Source of the DNA: Chloroflexota bacterium
GTDB lineage: Bacteria; Chloroflexota; Limnocylindria; Limnocylindrales; CSP1-4
Length of the DNA stretch: 44,501 nt
Assembly: GCA_003158675.1 (NCBI GenBank)
Contig: PMKN01000089.1
Location: 746 to 45,246, forward strand
Reading direction: 5' to 3'
Made by a program: the position numbers and the translations under genes. Within the stretch, counting starts at the first letter, position 1; each line of letters starts with the position of its first letter. Below are positions 7,253 through 14,572 of this stretch, one piece after another. Below the pieces are notes generated by a model. The model was given only the letters and a program-made list of their open reading frames with translations. It searched no databases and was not told where the DNA came from.

Positions 7253-8527
7253 CTATGTGGCGCGCCCGGTAGGGTTGGTGTTCCGGCCGCCGCTGAAGAT
7301 CCCGAGGAAGCCCTGGCCGGACTTCGCGGCGCCAGAGTCACGGGTGTCCATCATCCGGCTGCACAGCTTCTCGATGTCGCCGATGACCTTCTCTTTCGGG
7401 AACCGCTCGACGGCCGAGCGGCCTTCATTGGCAGCTTGAACGAAGAGCATGCCTGCCGATCTGATCTCGGTCAGCGAGGGCATGCCCACGACTCGCTCCA
7501 TATCCGCGACCGATACTCCCGAGTTGGCGCGGTTCACGACCATGGCCAGCCGGTCGCGAATCTGAAGTTCCACCGCAACCTCGCGGAACTGGACGGCAGC
7601 CCGGATGGCGGGCACGTCGGGCGTCACCGGCACGAGGATCTTGTCGGCTCGCTCGAAGATGCCCTGGTTGAGCAGCCCGTAGTCCGGGTGCATGTCGACG
7701 ATGACCCAGTCGTAGACCCGGCATGCTGCCGTGATTGCCTCGGCGACCTTCTTGGGCTCGAGGATCTCCGTATGGAGCGGGGACTCGGCCATGACCAGCA
7801 CCGAGACGCCGTTCAGGTGCTGGGTCGCTATGCTCGCGAATGTCTCATCCGCTCCGGTGTCAAGGTCCTCGGTCCAGGCGTCCGCCACGGTGCGGACGTG
7901 CTCCATTCCCAGCGACGAGGCGATGTGACCGGTGACGGTGTCGCAGTCGACGAGCAGCACCCGCTGGCCTTTCCGGATCTGCAGCATGGCGGCGGCGTTG
8001 ACGGCGATCGTCGTCTTGCCGACCCCGCCCTTGGGATTGAAGACGATGACGATCTGGCCGCGGGGTCCCTCTGCTTCCGATGGCTCGGTCGGAGGCTCCG
8101 ACATGATGATTCCGCTCTCGGTCTCCCCGACCGGCATCTCGGCCCGGATCAACATTGCCTCGACTCGCCACCGCAGCGACTCAGCGGAGTACGGCCTGGT
8201 GACGTACTCGTCTTTGACGCTGGCCTTGCCCCCAAAACCACTCATTTGATCGAAGGCCTGGGCCGCGACGACTATCAGGGCTGGGATGTCGCGATCCTCA
8301 TCGTGCAGTAGCGCGTACATCTCGAGCGTCGCATCGAAATCGTTCTCGCTATCGACAATGGCCAGGCCGATATCACGGCGCTCGTGCAGCAGGGCCTCGA
8401 GATCGCCCGCGGTCCTGATCTCGATCGGCTCGAAGCCAGCCTCAGCGATCTGCTCGCTGACCGCGCCAAACTCAGCCGGCGGAAGCGCGATGGCGATTGC
8501 TGACCGAGCCACGGATGCGATCTCCAT
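7253..8527 (-). CDS. CpaE/TadZ-like MinD-ParA ATPase with N-terminal receiver-like domain
   Basis: 424 residues. Residues ~1-130 resemble a response-regulator receiver fold (GLAIVDSENDFDAT, IPALIVVAA, VTRPYSAESL), and residues ~157-400 form a MinD/ParA-type ATPase with deviant Walker A KGGVGKTT at 166-173, LLVDCDTVTGHIASSLG, and VYDWVIVDMHPDYG. This two-domain order is that of CpaE/TadZ, which position type IV (Tad/Flp) pilus machinery at the inner face of the membrane. The usual phospho-acceptor layout of the receiver looks degenerate, as is common for the family. No other tad/cpa gene is present in the window, so it is either an orphan or a remnant of a dispersed locus; a general chromosome/plasmid-partition-like role cannot be excluded. 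ATG start at 8527, with a weak purine stretch upstream. Confidence 0.85.
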   Translation of the reverse strand: MEIASVARSAIAIALPPAEFGAVSEQIAEAGFEPIEIRTAGDLEALLHERRDIGLAIVDSENDFDATLEMYALLHDEDRDIPALIVVAAQAFDQMSGFGGKASVKDEYVTRPYSAESLRWRVEAMLIRAEMPVGETESGIIMSEPPTEPSEAEGPRGQIVIVFNPKGGVGKTTIAVNAAAMLQIRKGQRVLLVDCDTVTGHIASSLGMEHVRTVADAWTEDLDTGADETFASIATQHLNGVSVLVMAESPLHTEILEPKKVAEAITAACRVYDWVIVDMHPDYGLLNQGIFERADKILVPVTPDVPAIRAAVQFREVAVELQIRDRLAMVVNRANSGVSVADMERVVGMPSLTEIRSAGMLFVQAANEGRSAVERFPKEKVIGDIEKLCSRMMDTRDSGAAKSGQGFLGIFSGGRNTNPTGRAT

Positions 8528-9040
8528 TTAGAAAGAGATGCGTGCGGTGAGTCTAGCCTTCCGCCTCGGAATTGTGGGAGATGACGTTCGGCCCGCCCCT
8601 GGGTCGTTTCATGGGTATCCGCAGGTGGTCCGGGACGAGAGGCTTGGCTCTAGACGCGCACCTCAACGGTTCGCCGAGACCCGCTGTCCACGTTGCCAGT
8701 TTCAGCTCACATCAGCCCTCCACCGGTTCGATCAAACCGCCACCCTGCTAACCGACGGTCGCGTGCTCATCGCCGGCGGAGGAGACATCTCGGGATGGCT
8801 CGCCTCGGCCGAGCAATACCGGCCGTAGGTGCGTACGGCGGGGATTCGTCGACGTTGCACATGGGACCGCGTCTCCGAAAGGTCGGAGAAACGCGGTGCC
8901 GGCCTTGCGAACCCTGATGATCTGATAGCGTCTCGATTGGGCACGCGACTGGCACCGACAGGATGGGGAGTCTCAGCCATGGGCGACGACCTAACGCGGC
9001 CTCAGGGGCCCACTCTTTCTTGACCGGCGTCCGCCCGCCA
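8528..9040. other. Spacer with kelch remnant
   Basis: About 510 bases without an intact gene. The middle holds a kelch-repeat fragment (separate entry). From about 8830 to 9040 I see nothing protein-like on either strand and no strong hairpin. Confidence 0.5.
8700..8828 (+). pseudogene. Kelch / galactose-oxidase-type repeat fragment
   Basis: The plus-strand translation ends HRFDQTATLLTDGRVLIAGG then DISGWLASAEQYRP and a stop. This is the classic kelch blade found in bacterial secreted propellers (HTATLLxDGRVLVAGG ... ASAELYDP). Only a single blade is left; the upstream part of the open frame does not continue the fold and no signal peptide or ribosome site is linked to it. It is most simply the stub of a deleted propeller gene. 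Confidence 0.6.
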
Positions 9041-10663
9041 TCACCGCGGCCACTTCTCACTGTGGTTGAGTCGCGGCCGCAGGCGCACCCGCCAGGCCAC
9101 GTAGGACGCGGCGCCCATACAGGCCAGCAGAGCTAGCAGGAGGCCCCCATCGTCGCCCGAGGAGGACGATGCGGCCGTGCTGGTCGGCGGAGGAGTGACC
9201 GCGAGGGTAGGCGTCGCAGTGGGAGTTGGCGGCGGAGTGGCCGCGAGGGTAGGCGCAGCAGTGGGGGCGGCCGTGGGGGTTGGTGCCGGAGTGACCACGA
9301 TGGTTGGCGCAGCAGTGGGGGCGGCCGTGGGGGTTGGTGCCGGAGTGACCGCGAGGGTGGGCGTGGGCGTGGGGGTTGGGGCCGGTTCACCCACGATCGT
9401 CAGGCCAGCCGAACCAGCGGCGCCGGAGCCGCCTTCGGTCGAGCCGATCGGTCCGGTGCTGTCAGTGAAGTTGCCCGTGGAGGCACCGACGATTACGACC
9501 GAGAAGGTGCAGGAGGCTTGCGCGGCGAGAGTTGCCCCGGCGAGGCTGATCGTCGTACCACCGGCAGGAGCGCTGATGGTTCCCCCACCACAGCCACCTG
9601 TCAGACCGTTGGGCGTTGCGACGACCAATCCGGCGGGCAGGGTGTCGGTGAAGGCGATACCCGACAGCGTCATCGTTCCCACGGGGAGGGCGGGCTGCAG
9701 GACTGGGACGACGTTGCTGTTGGGGTTGGTGACCGTGAAGCTCAGGGTCGTGGAGCCACCGGCGGTGATCGGCGACGTAGCGAAGGCGGCGCCGATGGTG
9801 GGCGGCCCATAGCCCACGCTCAGGTTGGCGGTCGAGGTGTTGCCTGTTCCGCCGTTGTCCGAGGTGATCTGCGTGCTAACGCTGAAGTAGCCGAACCACG
9901 CGGCGACCACGTTTACGCCGAAGTTGCAGCTGGCACCTGGGGCGATGCTCGCACCCGAGAGCGCGATCGTGCTCGGCGCGGTTATCGTGAGCGTCCCGCC
10001 GCAGGCCGTTGCCGGCCCTGAGCCAGTCGTCAGGGTCGCCAATGTGTCGCTGAAGCCCACGCCAGTGAGAGTGGCGTCGTTACCCGCCGGGTTGGTGATG
10101 GTGAAGCTCAGACTGGCGTTACCCGCTGTCGCCAGCGAGCCGGGCGTGAAGACGGTGCTGATCGAGGGTGGGGCCACCACCTCGATGCTGGAGTCGAAGA
10201 CAGTATTATCGGGACCGCCCTGGTCCGAGGTGCTGGTCAGATTGTCGGTCTTGAGCCCGGGGCTCGTGCCGGTGACCTCGACGTGCAGGTACGGACCGAA
10301 ATCAAAAGCGCTAAACCCACTCATGCTGATCGTGCTGCTGCCAGGATCGGCCGTCACGGTTCCTGTTGTATACCAGCCGCCTTCAGTCACGTTGGGCACA
10401 GCCGCGACCACTAGACCGAGGGGCAGATGGTCGGTGACGCTGAGGCCGGTGGTGGTCTCGGCGGGACTGACCACGTCGATCCACAGCGTCACCGTCCCGT
10501 TGAGCGGCATTGACGAGGTCAGGAAGCCGCCCTTGACGAAGTCGGACCAGACCTCGTAGTGACCCGTGCCCGTCACAGCTGCCGCTCGGGCAGGCAAGAG
10601 CGCACTCGCACTCAGGGCCAGGGTGAACAGCAACCCGGCGAGGGCGCCGGACCGACGTGCCAT
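9041..10663 (-). CDS. Secreted surface protein with DUF11-like repeat domains, Pro/Thr stalk and C-terminal membrane anchor
   Basis: 540 residues. An N-terminal signal peptide (ALAGLLFTLALSASALLPARAAA) is followed by an Ig-like domain (TGHYEVWSDFVKGG...), then at least two tandem units of the DUF11/DUF7933 kind: ISTVFTPGSLATAGNASLSFTITNP ... LTGVGFSDTL and a second TIGAAFATSPITAGGSTTLSF ... LSGIAFTDTLPAGLVVATPNGL. Next comes a 90-residue stalk of PTP/TAAPTAAPT repeats, a hydrophobic segment (GGLLLALLACMGAASYVAW) and a basic tail (RVRLRPRLNHSEKWPR). There is no LPXTG, so anchoring is by the transmembrane helix. The ATG at 10663 has GGAGGTGG seven bases upstream. A role in adhesion or envelope structure is inferred from architecture only. 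Confidence 0.85.
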   Translation of the reverse strand: MARRSGALAGLLFTLALSASALLPARAAAVTGTGHYEVWSDFVKGGFLTSSMPLNGTVTLWIDVVSPAETTTGLSVTDHLPLGLVVAAVPNVTEGGWYTTGTVTADPGSSTISMSGFSAFDFGPYLHVEVTGTSPGLKTDNLTSTSDQGGPDNTVFDSSIEVVAPPSISTVFTPGSLATAGNASLSFTITNPAGNDATLTGVGFSDTLATLTTGSGPATACGGTLTITAPSTIALSGASIAPGASCNFGVNVVAAWFGYFSVSTQITSDNGGTGNTSTANLSVGYGPPTIGAAFATSPITAGGSTTLSFTVTNPNSNVVPVLQPALPVGTMTLSGIAFTDTLPAGLVVATPNGLTGGCGGGTISAPAGGTTISLAGATLAAQASCTFSVVIVGASTGNFTDSTGPIGSTEGGSGAAGSAGLTIVGEPAPTPTPTPTLAVTPAPTPTAAPTAAPTIVVTPAPTPTAAPTAAPTLAATPPPTPTATPTLAVTPPPTSTAASSSSGDDGGLLLALLACMGAASYVAWRVRLRPRLNHSEKWPR

Positions 10664-10866
10664 CTCGATGCCACCTCCAATGGCTGGCCAGTCAGCTCGC
10701 AGGGCGCTTCTCTGCGGTCGTGACGGTGCCGACGCACAATCTACCCCCTGCCCCGTCCGAATGGGTGGCTACTCTTCCCGCGACGGGTCCTGACTTGCCA
10801 TCCCAGGTGCTCGGGTGGCGCTCATGGTCGGCGCCCGCTCAGGAACAGCGGCCGCCCCGGCTCGAC

Positions 10867-11196
10867 CTACGGGCCGCCCCCGCGGACGTACCCGACGAAG
10901 CGGTTGTCGCTGACCTTCAGCCAGATCCCCAGCGGCGAATTCATGGGCTGTTCGTAGGTCGGGCATGTGAAGGCGGGCATCTCGATCACTACGGCCGGCT
11001 CTGTGGTCCTTGGTAGCTCCGCGGCCGAGTGGAACTCATCGGCGGTCTGCTGGTAGCCACTGATGTGGCTTGGCGGATCGCCCAGGCAGAGGTATTTGTC
11101 GTGGATCTTGGACCAGGCGCCCACCGGGATCGCGGCGACGACGATCAGCGCGACGATCACGGCGGCCGCTGCGGCTAGTCTCCTGCTCCTCTTCAT
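10867..11196 (-). CDS. Small exported or membrane-anchored hypothetical protein
   Basis: 109 residues. The start MKRSRRLAAAAAVIVALIVVAAIPVGAWS is a typical n-region plus hydrophobic helix, cleaved or kept as an anchor. The ~80-residue outer part contains two cysteines (YLCLGD and FTCPTYEQP) that may pair, and ends VSDNRFVGYVRGGGP. I do not recognise the family. It reads in the same direction as the DUF11-like gene, about 200 bases upstream of it, so a shared transcript is possible but not shown. Confidence 0.65.
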   Translation of the reverse strand: MKRSRRLAAAAAVIVALIVVAAIPVGAWSKIHDKYLCLGDPPSHISGYQQTADEFHSAAELPRTTEPAVVIEMPAFTCPTYEQPMNSPLGIWLKVSDNRFVGYVRGGGP

Positions 11197-11433
11197 CCGC
11201 GCATCTTAGGCAGCGTGTCGGCTGATCTTGCAACCATCACGACCGCGTCGAAGCGGCAAGCCCGAGCTGCGCTCCTGACTCAGCGAGCGAATCCCAGGCG
11301 ATCCAGACCAGCTTCGAGTCGGCAGGGAGGCGCAGACGTCCGAACACGGGCCGTGTGGCGTTGACCACGCTGCTAGGCTGATCGGGGATTGGCCGACGTC
11401 CGTCAGCACTCCCGGTCATTCGCAGGTGGTTCG

Positions 11434-11676
11434 ATGAGCGATCGGAAACGAGTTGCCGAGAGGAACGTCGGTGCGTTCTTGAGCCCTGGGGATCTGCCGA
11501 TCCCAGTGCCGCCGATGAACGCCTTAGACGACGGACCGGGCGAGCCCGGACCTGGGGATGAGTGGACGTTCCCGACTGGACCGGTCCAGGCCGAGACCGA
11601 CGCCGACGCGACCACCGAGCCGGGGAATTCGGACGGCACAATCGTCTCGCCGCTCCATCCCACTGATCGGGCGTAG
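11434..11676 (+). CDS. Small acidic hypothetical protein
   Basis: An 80-residue frame from the ATG at 11434 (MSDRKRVAERNVGAFLSPGDL...), with AGGTGG five bases upstream. After a basic start it is rich in Asp, Glu, Pro and Gly (DDGPGEPGPGDEW) and probably disordered. Third codon positions are G/C-biased as in neighbouring genes, which is the main reason to keep it; the overlapping minus-strand frames read as Arg/Ser-rich noise. The bases from 11197 to 11433 on its left hold nothing I can name. Confidence 0.4.
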   Translation: MSDRKRVAERNVGAFLSPGDLPIPVPPMNALDDGPGEPGPGDEWTFPTGPVQAETDADATTEPGNSDGTIVSPLHPTDRA

Positions 11677-11796
11677 CCGTTCCCGCAGTCGGGGCTTGAG
11701 CCGGATCAGAGGACTCCGCGGGCGTCGCGGCAGGCGGTCATTTCGCCGGGTCGCCGACACGGATCGAGTTCGGGCGCCTGGCGCCCACCGTCAGGT

Positions 11797-12285
11797 TCAG
11801 GCGACCGGCTCGCTCTCGAATGCCCGACGCAATTCGGAGACGTCTATCTTGCTCATCTTGAGCATCGCTTCCATGGCCCGGCCCGCCCGAGCCCGATCCG
11901 GATCCGTCAACATCTCGCCAAGTTGGCGCGGCACGATCTGCCACGAAACCCCGAAGCGGTCCTTCAGCCAACCGCACCGGCCGGGCGAACCGCCGTCGGC
12001 GGTCAGCGCCTCCCACAGACGATCGACTTCAGTCTGGTCCACGCAATCGACGAAGAAAGAGACGGCCTCGGTGAACGGGAACTGGGGACCGCCGTTGAGA
12101 CCCTTGAACGGTCGGCCGGCGAGCGTGAAGTCAACCATGACAGCTGCCCCTGCCGGCGTGCTCGGATTGTCCGCGGGGGAGCGGATGACGCTGTCGATCC
12201 GGCTGTCGCGCAGCAGCGAGACGTAGAAACGGGCGGCTTCCTCGGCGTTGCCGTCGAACCAAAGGCAGGGTGTGATCTTTGACAT
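11797..12285 (-). CDS. VOC-superfamily protein, PhnB/YdhR-like (3-demethylubiquinone methyltransferase-type domain)
   Basis: 162 residues from the ATG at 12285, which has GGGAGG seven bases upstream; the longer start in the ORF track (12336) lacks this. MSKITPCLWFDGNAEEAARFYVSLL is the hallmark of PhnB-like glyoxalase-fold proteins, followed by VMVDFTLAGRPFKGLNGGP, SFFVDCVDQTEVDRLWEAL, GGSPGRCGWLKDRFGVSWQIVP. The C-terminal MLKMSKIDVSELRRAF completes the family's ending. These proteins are single beta-alpha-beta-beta-beta repeat pairs of unproven function; despite the annotation often given they carry no methyltransferase motif. The gene precedes nothing obviously related. Confidence 0.9.
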   Translation of the reverse strand: MSKITPCLWFDGNAEEAARFYVSLLRDSRIDSVIRSPADNPSTPAGAAVMVDFTLAGRPFKGLNGGPQFPFTEAVSFFVDCVDQTEVDRLWEALTADGGSPGRCGWLKDRFGVSWQIVPRQLGEMLTDPDRARAGRAMEAMLKMSKIDVSELRRAFESEPVA

Positions 12286-12399
12286 CCCTGTTCCTCCCGG
12301 GGTAGTGGCGAATAGTCGCTGCGCAAGGTTTGCCATAGGCCGGGCGCATCGCGCTCGCGCGCACTGCCCCCGAGCGCCAGGTGAAACCGAGCCCTCGCC

Positions 12400-13056
12400 T
12401 CACATCCGGGGCAGCGCACCGCCGCGAGGCGGTTCGGCGGCGAGCGGCAGGCCCAGATCCCGGAGATCCGAGCGGAGCCTGGCCGCGTCCACGAACCGGA
12501 TCGCGACGATGCCAAGGGCCGCGGCCGCGGCCACGTTCCGATCCCAATCGTCGACGAAGACGGTGGCCCCGGCCGTCAGCCCGAAGCGCGTCAGGAAGTG
12601 GCCGAAGATGGCCGGGTCTGGCTTGCCAACCCTGACTGTGCCCGAGATTAGGATGCCGTCCAGTTCGTCGAGGAACGGAAACCGCGCGAGAGTATCCGGG
12701 AAGGTCTCGGCGGACCAGTTGCTTAGGGCGTACGTCCGAATCCCGGCGCGTCGTAGTTCGCGCATGATCGCCACCGAATCCTCGAGCGACCCGGGGACCA
12801 TCTCCTGCCAGTTCAGCCGGTAGGCCGCTATCAGATCGGCATGATCGGGATGAGCGGCGACAAGCTCGGCCACGGCCTCGGCGAAGGGCCGGCCGACGTC
12901 GAGGCTGGCGTTCCATGCCGGGGTGCAGACCTCGGCCAGGAACCGCTCCATCGAAGCTTCGTCCCCGCCGAACAGCCGGCGATACAGGTGGCGCGGGTTC
13001 CAATCGAGCAGCACGCCCCCGAGGTCGAACGCGACGGCCGTGATTTGAGTCGTCAT
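12400..13056 (-). CDS. HAD-superfamily hydrolase (subfamily IA, YihX-like phosphatase)
   Basis: 218 residues from ATG 13056; a GTG three codons earlier (13065) is possible. Motif I is FDLGGVLLDWN: nucleophile Asp11 is present but the second Asp is Gly, as is normal in the YihX group. Motif II is TYALSNWS (Ser/Asn), motif III the Lys of VRVGKPDPAIFGHFL, and motif IV VFVDDWDRNVAAAAALG. A helical cap lies between residues ~20 and 85. The substrate is probably a small phosphate ester; nothing nearby indicates which. Confidence 0.9.
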   Translation of the reverse strand: MTTQITAVAFDLGGVLLDWNPRHLYRRLFGGDEASMERFLAEVCTPAWNASLDVGRPFAEAVAELVAAHPDHADLIAAYRLNWQEMVPGSLEDSVAIMRELRRAGIRTYALSNWSAETFPDTLARFPFLDELDGILISGTVRVGKPDPAIFGHFLTRFGLTAGATVFVDDWDRNVAAAAALGIVAIRFVDAARLRSDLRDLGLPLAAEPPRGGALPRM

Positions 13057-13108
13057 GGATCTCACGAAATTGCCGCCTCCGGCTCGCGGCGGCGGCAGCC
13101 ACCCACGC

Positions 13109-13600
13109 TCAGGAAACCGCTCCGCGTCGGCGGGTCTGAGTCTCCGGCCACCGCCAGAGATAGCGGTAGATGAAGCCGAGGCTATCCTGCTCGGCGCCCT
13201 TCAGGCGTTTGCGCGCCTGGACGAGAGGAAAGGCGGAGAGCCCGGCTGCCGTGCGCAACCCGAAGACACGGTTGCCGATCGCAGCCAGCCAGCCCCACTG
13301 GCCTCCGTGGTTGCGGATGTAGGTTTCGCCGAAGTACGCGCCCAGTTCGAACGCCAGGGCGCTCCTCATCTCCTCGAGCTTGGCGCCTGACGCTTCTCTC
13401 GGCAGCGAGTCGTACATCTGCACGCCGATCCCGTCCGCAGCGTCGATGCTGGCGTCGGAGAAGTCGAGCGCCACGTCGAGGTCGCGCCCACGCTCGGCAT
13501 AGCGACCGGCCAGGCCGGCCATTTCCAGAGCCACTTCGGCATCGGCCTCGAACTGAACACCAAGGACCCCATCGTGGGGCCTTTCTCCAGACTCATCCAT
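13109..13600 (-). CDS. Conserved-looking hypothetical protein
   Basis: 163 residues, soluble, no signal peptide. The most structured part is LGAYFGETYIRNHGGQWGWLAAIGNRVFGL followed by FPLVQARKRLKGAEQDSLGFIYRYLW, which looks like a compact alpha/beta domain with conserved aromatic residues. I associate this pattern with uncharacterised actinobacterial and chloroflexal proteins but cannot name a family. It reads the same way as the HAD gene, about 50 bases upstream of it. Confidence 0.65.
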   Translation of the reverse strand: MDESGERPHDGVLGVQFEADAEVALEMAGLAGRYAERGRDLDVALDFSDASIDAADGIGVQMYDSLPREASGAKLEEMRSALAFELGAYFGETYIRNHGGQWGWLAAIGNRVFGLRTAAGLSAFPLVQARKRLKGAEQDSLGFIYRYLWRWPETQTRRRGAVS

Positions 13601-13680
13601 ACAAGCCAGGGTACACCCCGCGCATCGAGCCGCCCCTGGGCCCGGCCTTCGGACCTGAACCGCACCTGGTTCCGAGGTCT

Positions 13681-14373
13681 TCAGGCGATCCGTTCGCCGG
13701 CTCGAACCTCAAGGTCCAGATGGTTCTCGAGCGGCGCCAGCGGACACGACCAGCGCGGACCGAAGGCGCACGAGGGCTGGTAGGCGAAGTTGAAGTCGAC
13801 CACAACGGTGCCGCGGTTCGGGTCGCCGCCGAGGTCCGCGCCCTTGCCGGTGTCGAGCAGGTAGCGGCCACCGCCGTATGTCGCGCTGCCGTTGGTGGCG
13901 TCGCGGAACGGCATGAAGAGGCCGCCCGCGTACTCGGGCAGCCAGAACAGCGTCAGGCGTCGGAGCCCTGCTTCGAACGGGACCTCGACCCAGCCGACGC
14001 GCTCGAATGCCAGCGGCTGGCCGGCGCTGATCGGCAGACGGAGCGCGAGGGGCGCAGCTGCTTCGGCCCGTCCGCGAGGGTCCGATGTGGCGTCGCCCGA
14101 GGTGGCGTCGCCCGGGCCGGTCGCCTCGATGCGGATCAGCGGCAGCTCGTACCTGAATGCCGGGTCGTATGGGAAGTGGATCGCCCGGAACCCGGCCCGG
14201 CGATCTGGAGGCACGGGCGAGGCGGCGTGGTTCCGATACAGCTCCTCGCGGACCGCCCGCCAGCGAGCGTGCGCGTCAGCCGGGACCGCGCAGCCACGCA
14301 CGTCCGCGTACAACTCGCCAACTCGACGGCGCCAGTCCGTGAGTTGCAACCGGTCCTCACCCGTCACGTTCAT
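13681..14373 (-). CDS. DUF1684-family protein
   Basis: 230 residues from the ATG at 14373 (MNVTGEDRLQLTDWRRRV...); the ORF track extends 51 residues further upstream through Arg/Ser-rich, non-conserved sequence, so I reject that extension. Conserved pieces are HFPYDPAFRY, LTLFWLPEYAGGLFMPFRDA, TYGGGRYLLDTGKGADLG and VVDFNFAYQPSCAFGPRWSC ending CPLAPLENHLDLEVRAGER, the standard DUF1684 order. The function is unknown; the family is a beta-rich, soluble, all-cytoplasmic fold. A run of Ala/Asp/Thr (GPGDATSGDATSDPRGRAEA) interrupts the domain at about residue 105 and looks like a lineage-specific loop. It is divergent from serpin 2 with ~200 bases between them. Confidence 0.85.
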   Translation of the reverse strand: MNVTGEDRLQLTDWRRRVGELYADVRGCAVPADAHARWRAVREELYRNHAASPVPPDRRAGFRAIHFPYDPAFRYELPLIRIEATGPGDATSGDATSDPRGRAEAAAPLALRLPISAGQPLAFERVGWVEVPFEAGLRRLTLFWLPEYAGGLFMPFRDATNGSATYGGGRYLLDTGKGADLGGDPNRGTVVVDFNFAYQPSCAFGPRWSCPLAPLENHLDLEVRAGERIA

Positions 14374-14531
14374 GGCGTCAGTGTCGCGTGGACGTCTCGC
14401 GAAGGAGCCGCGCGTCGCCCTGGTCGCGCCAGCCGGGCTGCTCCGCCGCGCGGCTGCAGGGCCTGTAGGCGTCCCGCAAAGCGAGTTCGCGTCTCGCCGC
14501 AACTTCGCGCTCTCGCGTATCGTCATAGGCC

Positions 14532-14550
14532 CGGCCTCGGTTCGAGGCCG
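14532..14550 (+). promoter_or_regulatory. Hairpin in the serpin 2 leader
   Basis: CGGCCTCG and CGAGGCCG form a perfect 8-base stem with a GTT loop, 22 bases before the serpin ATG. It lies just before the ribosome site (GAGGG), so it is part of the leader or promoter region; no function is shown. Confidence 0.4.
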
Positions 14551-14572
14551 CGGACGTTATGAGGGTGCGACC

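Noticed and set aside
6827-8311. 494-residue plus-strand ORF
   Set aside because: Antisense of the CpaE-like gene in the mirror frame; third-position bias is explained by the real gene.
9177-9812. Val/Gly-rich plus-strand ORF
   Set aside because: Shadow of the Pro/Thr stalk of the DUF11-like protein.
13892-14572. N-terminal extension of serpin 2
   Set aside because: Antisense to the DUF1684 gene; the signal peptide and ribosome site fix the start at 14573.
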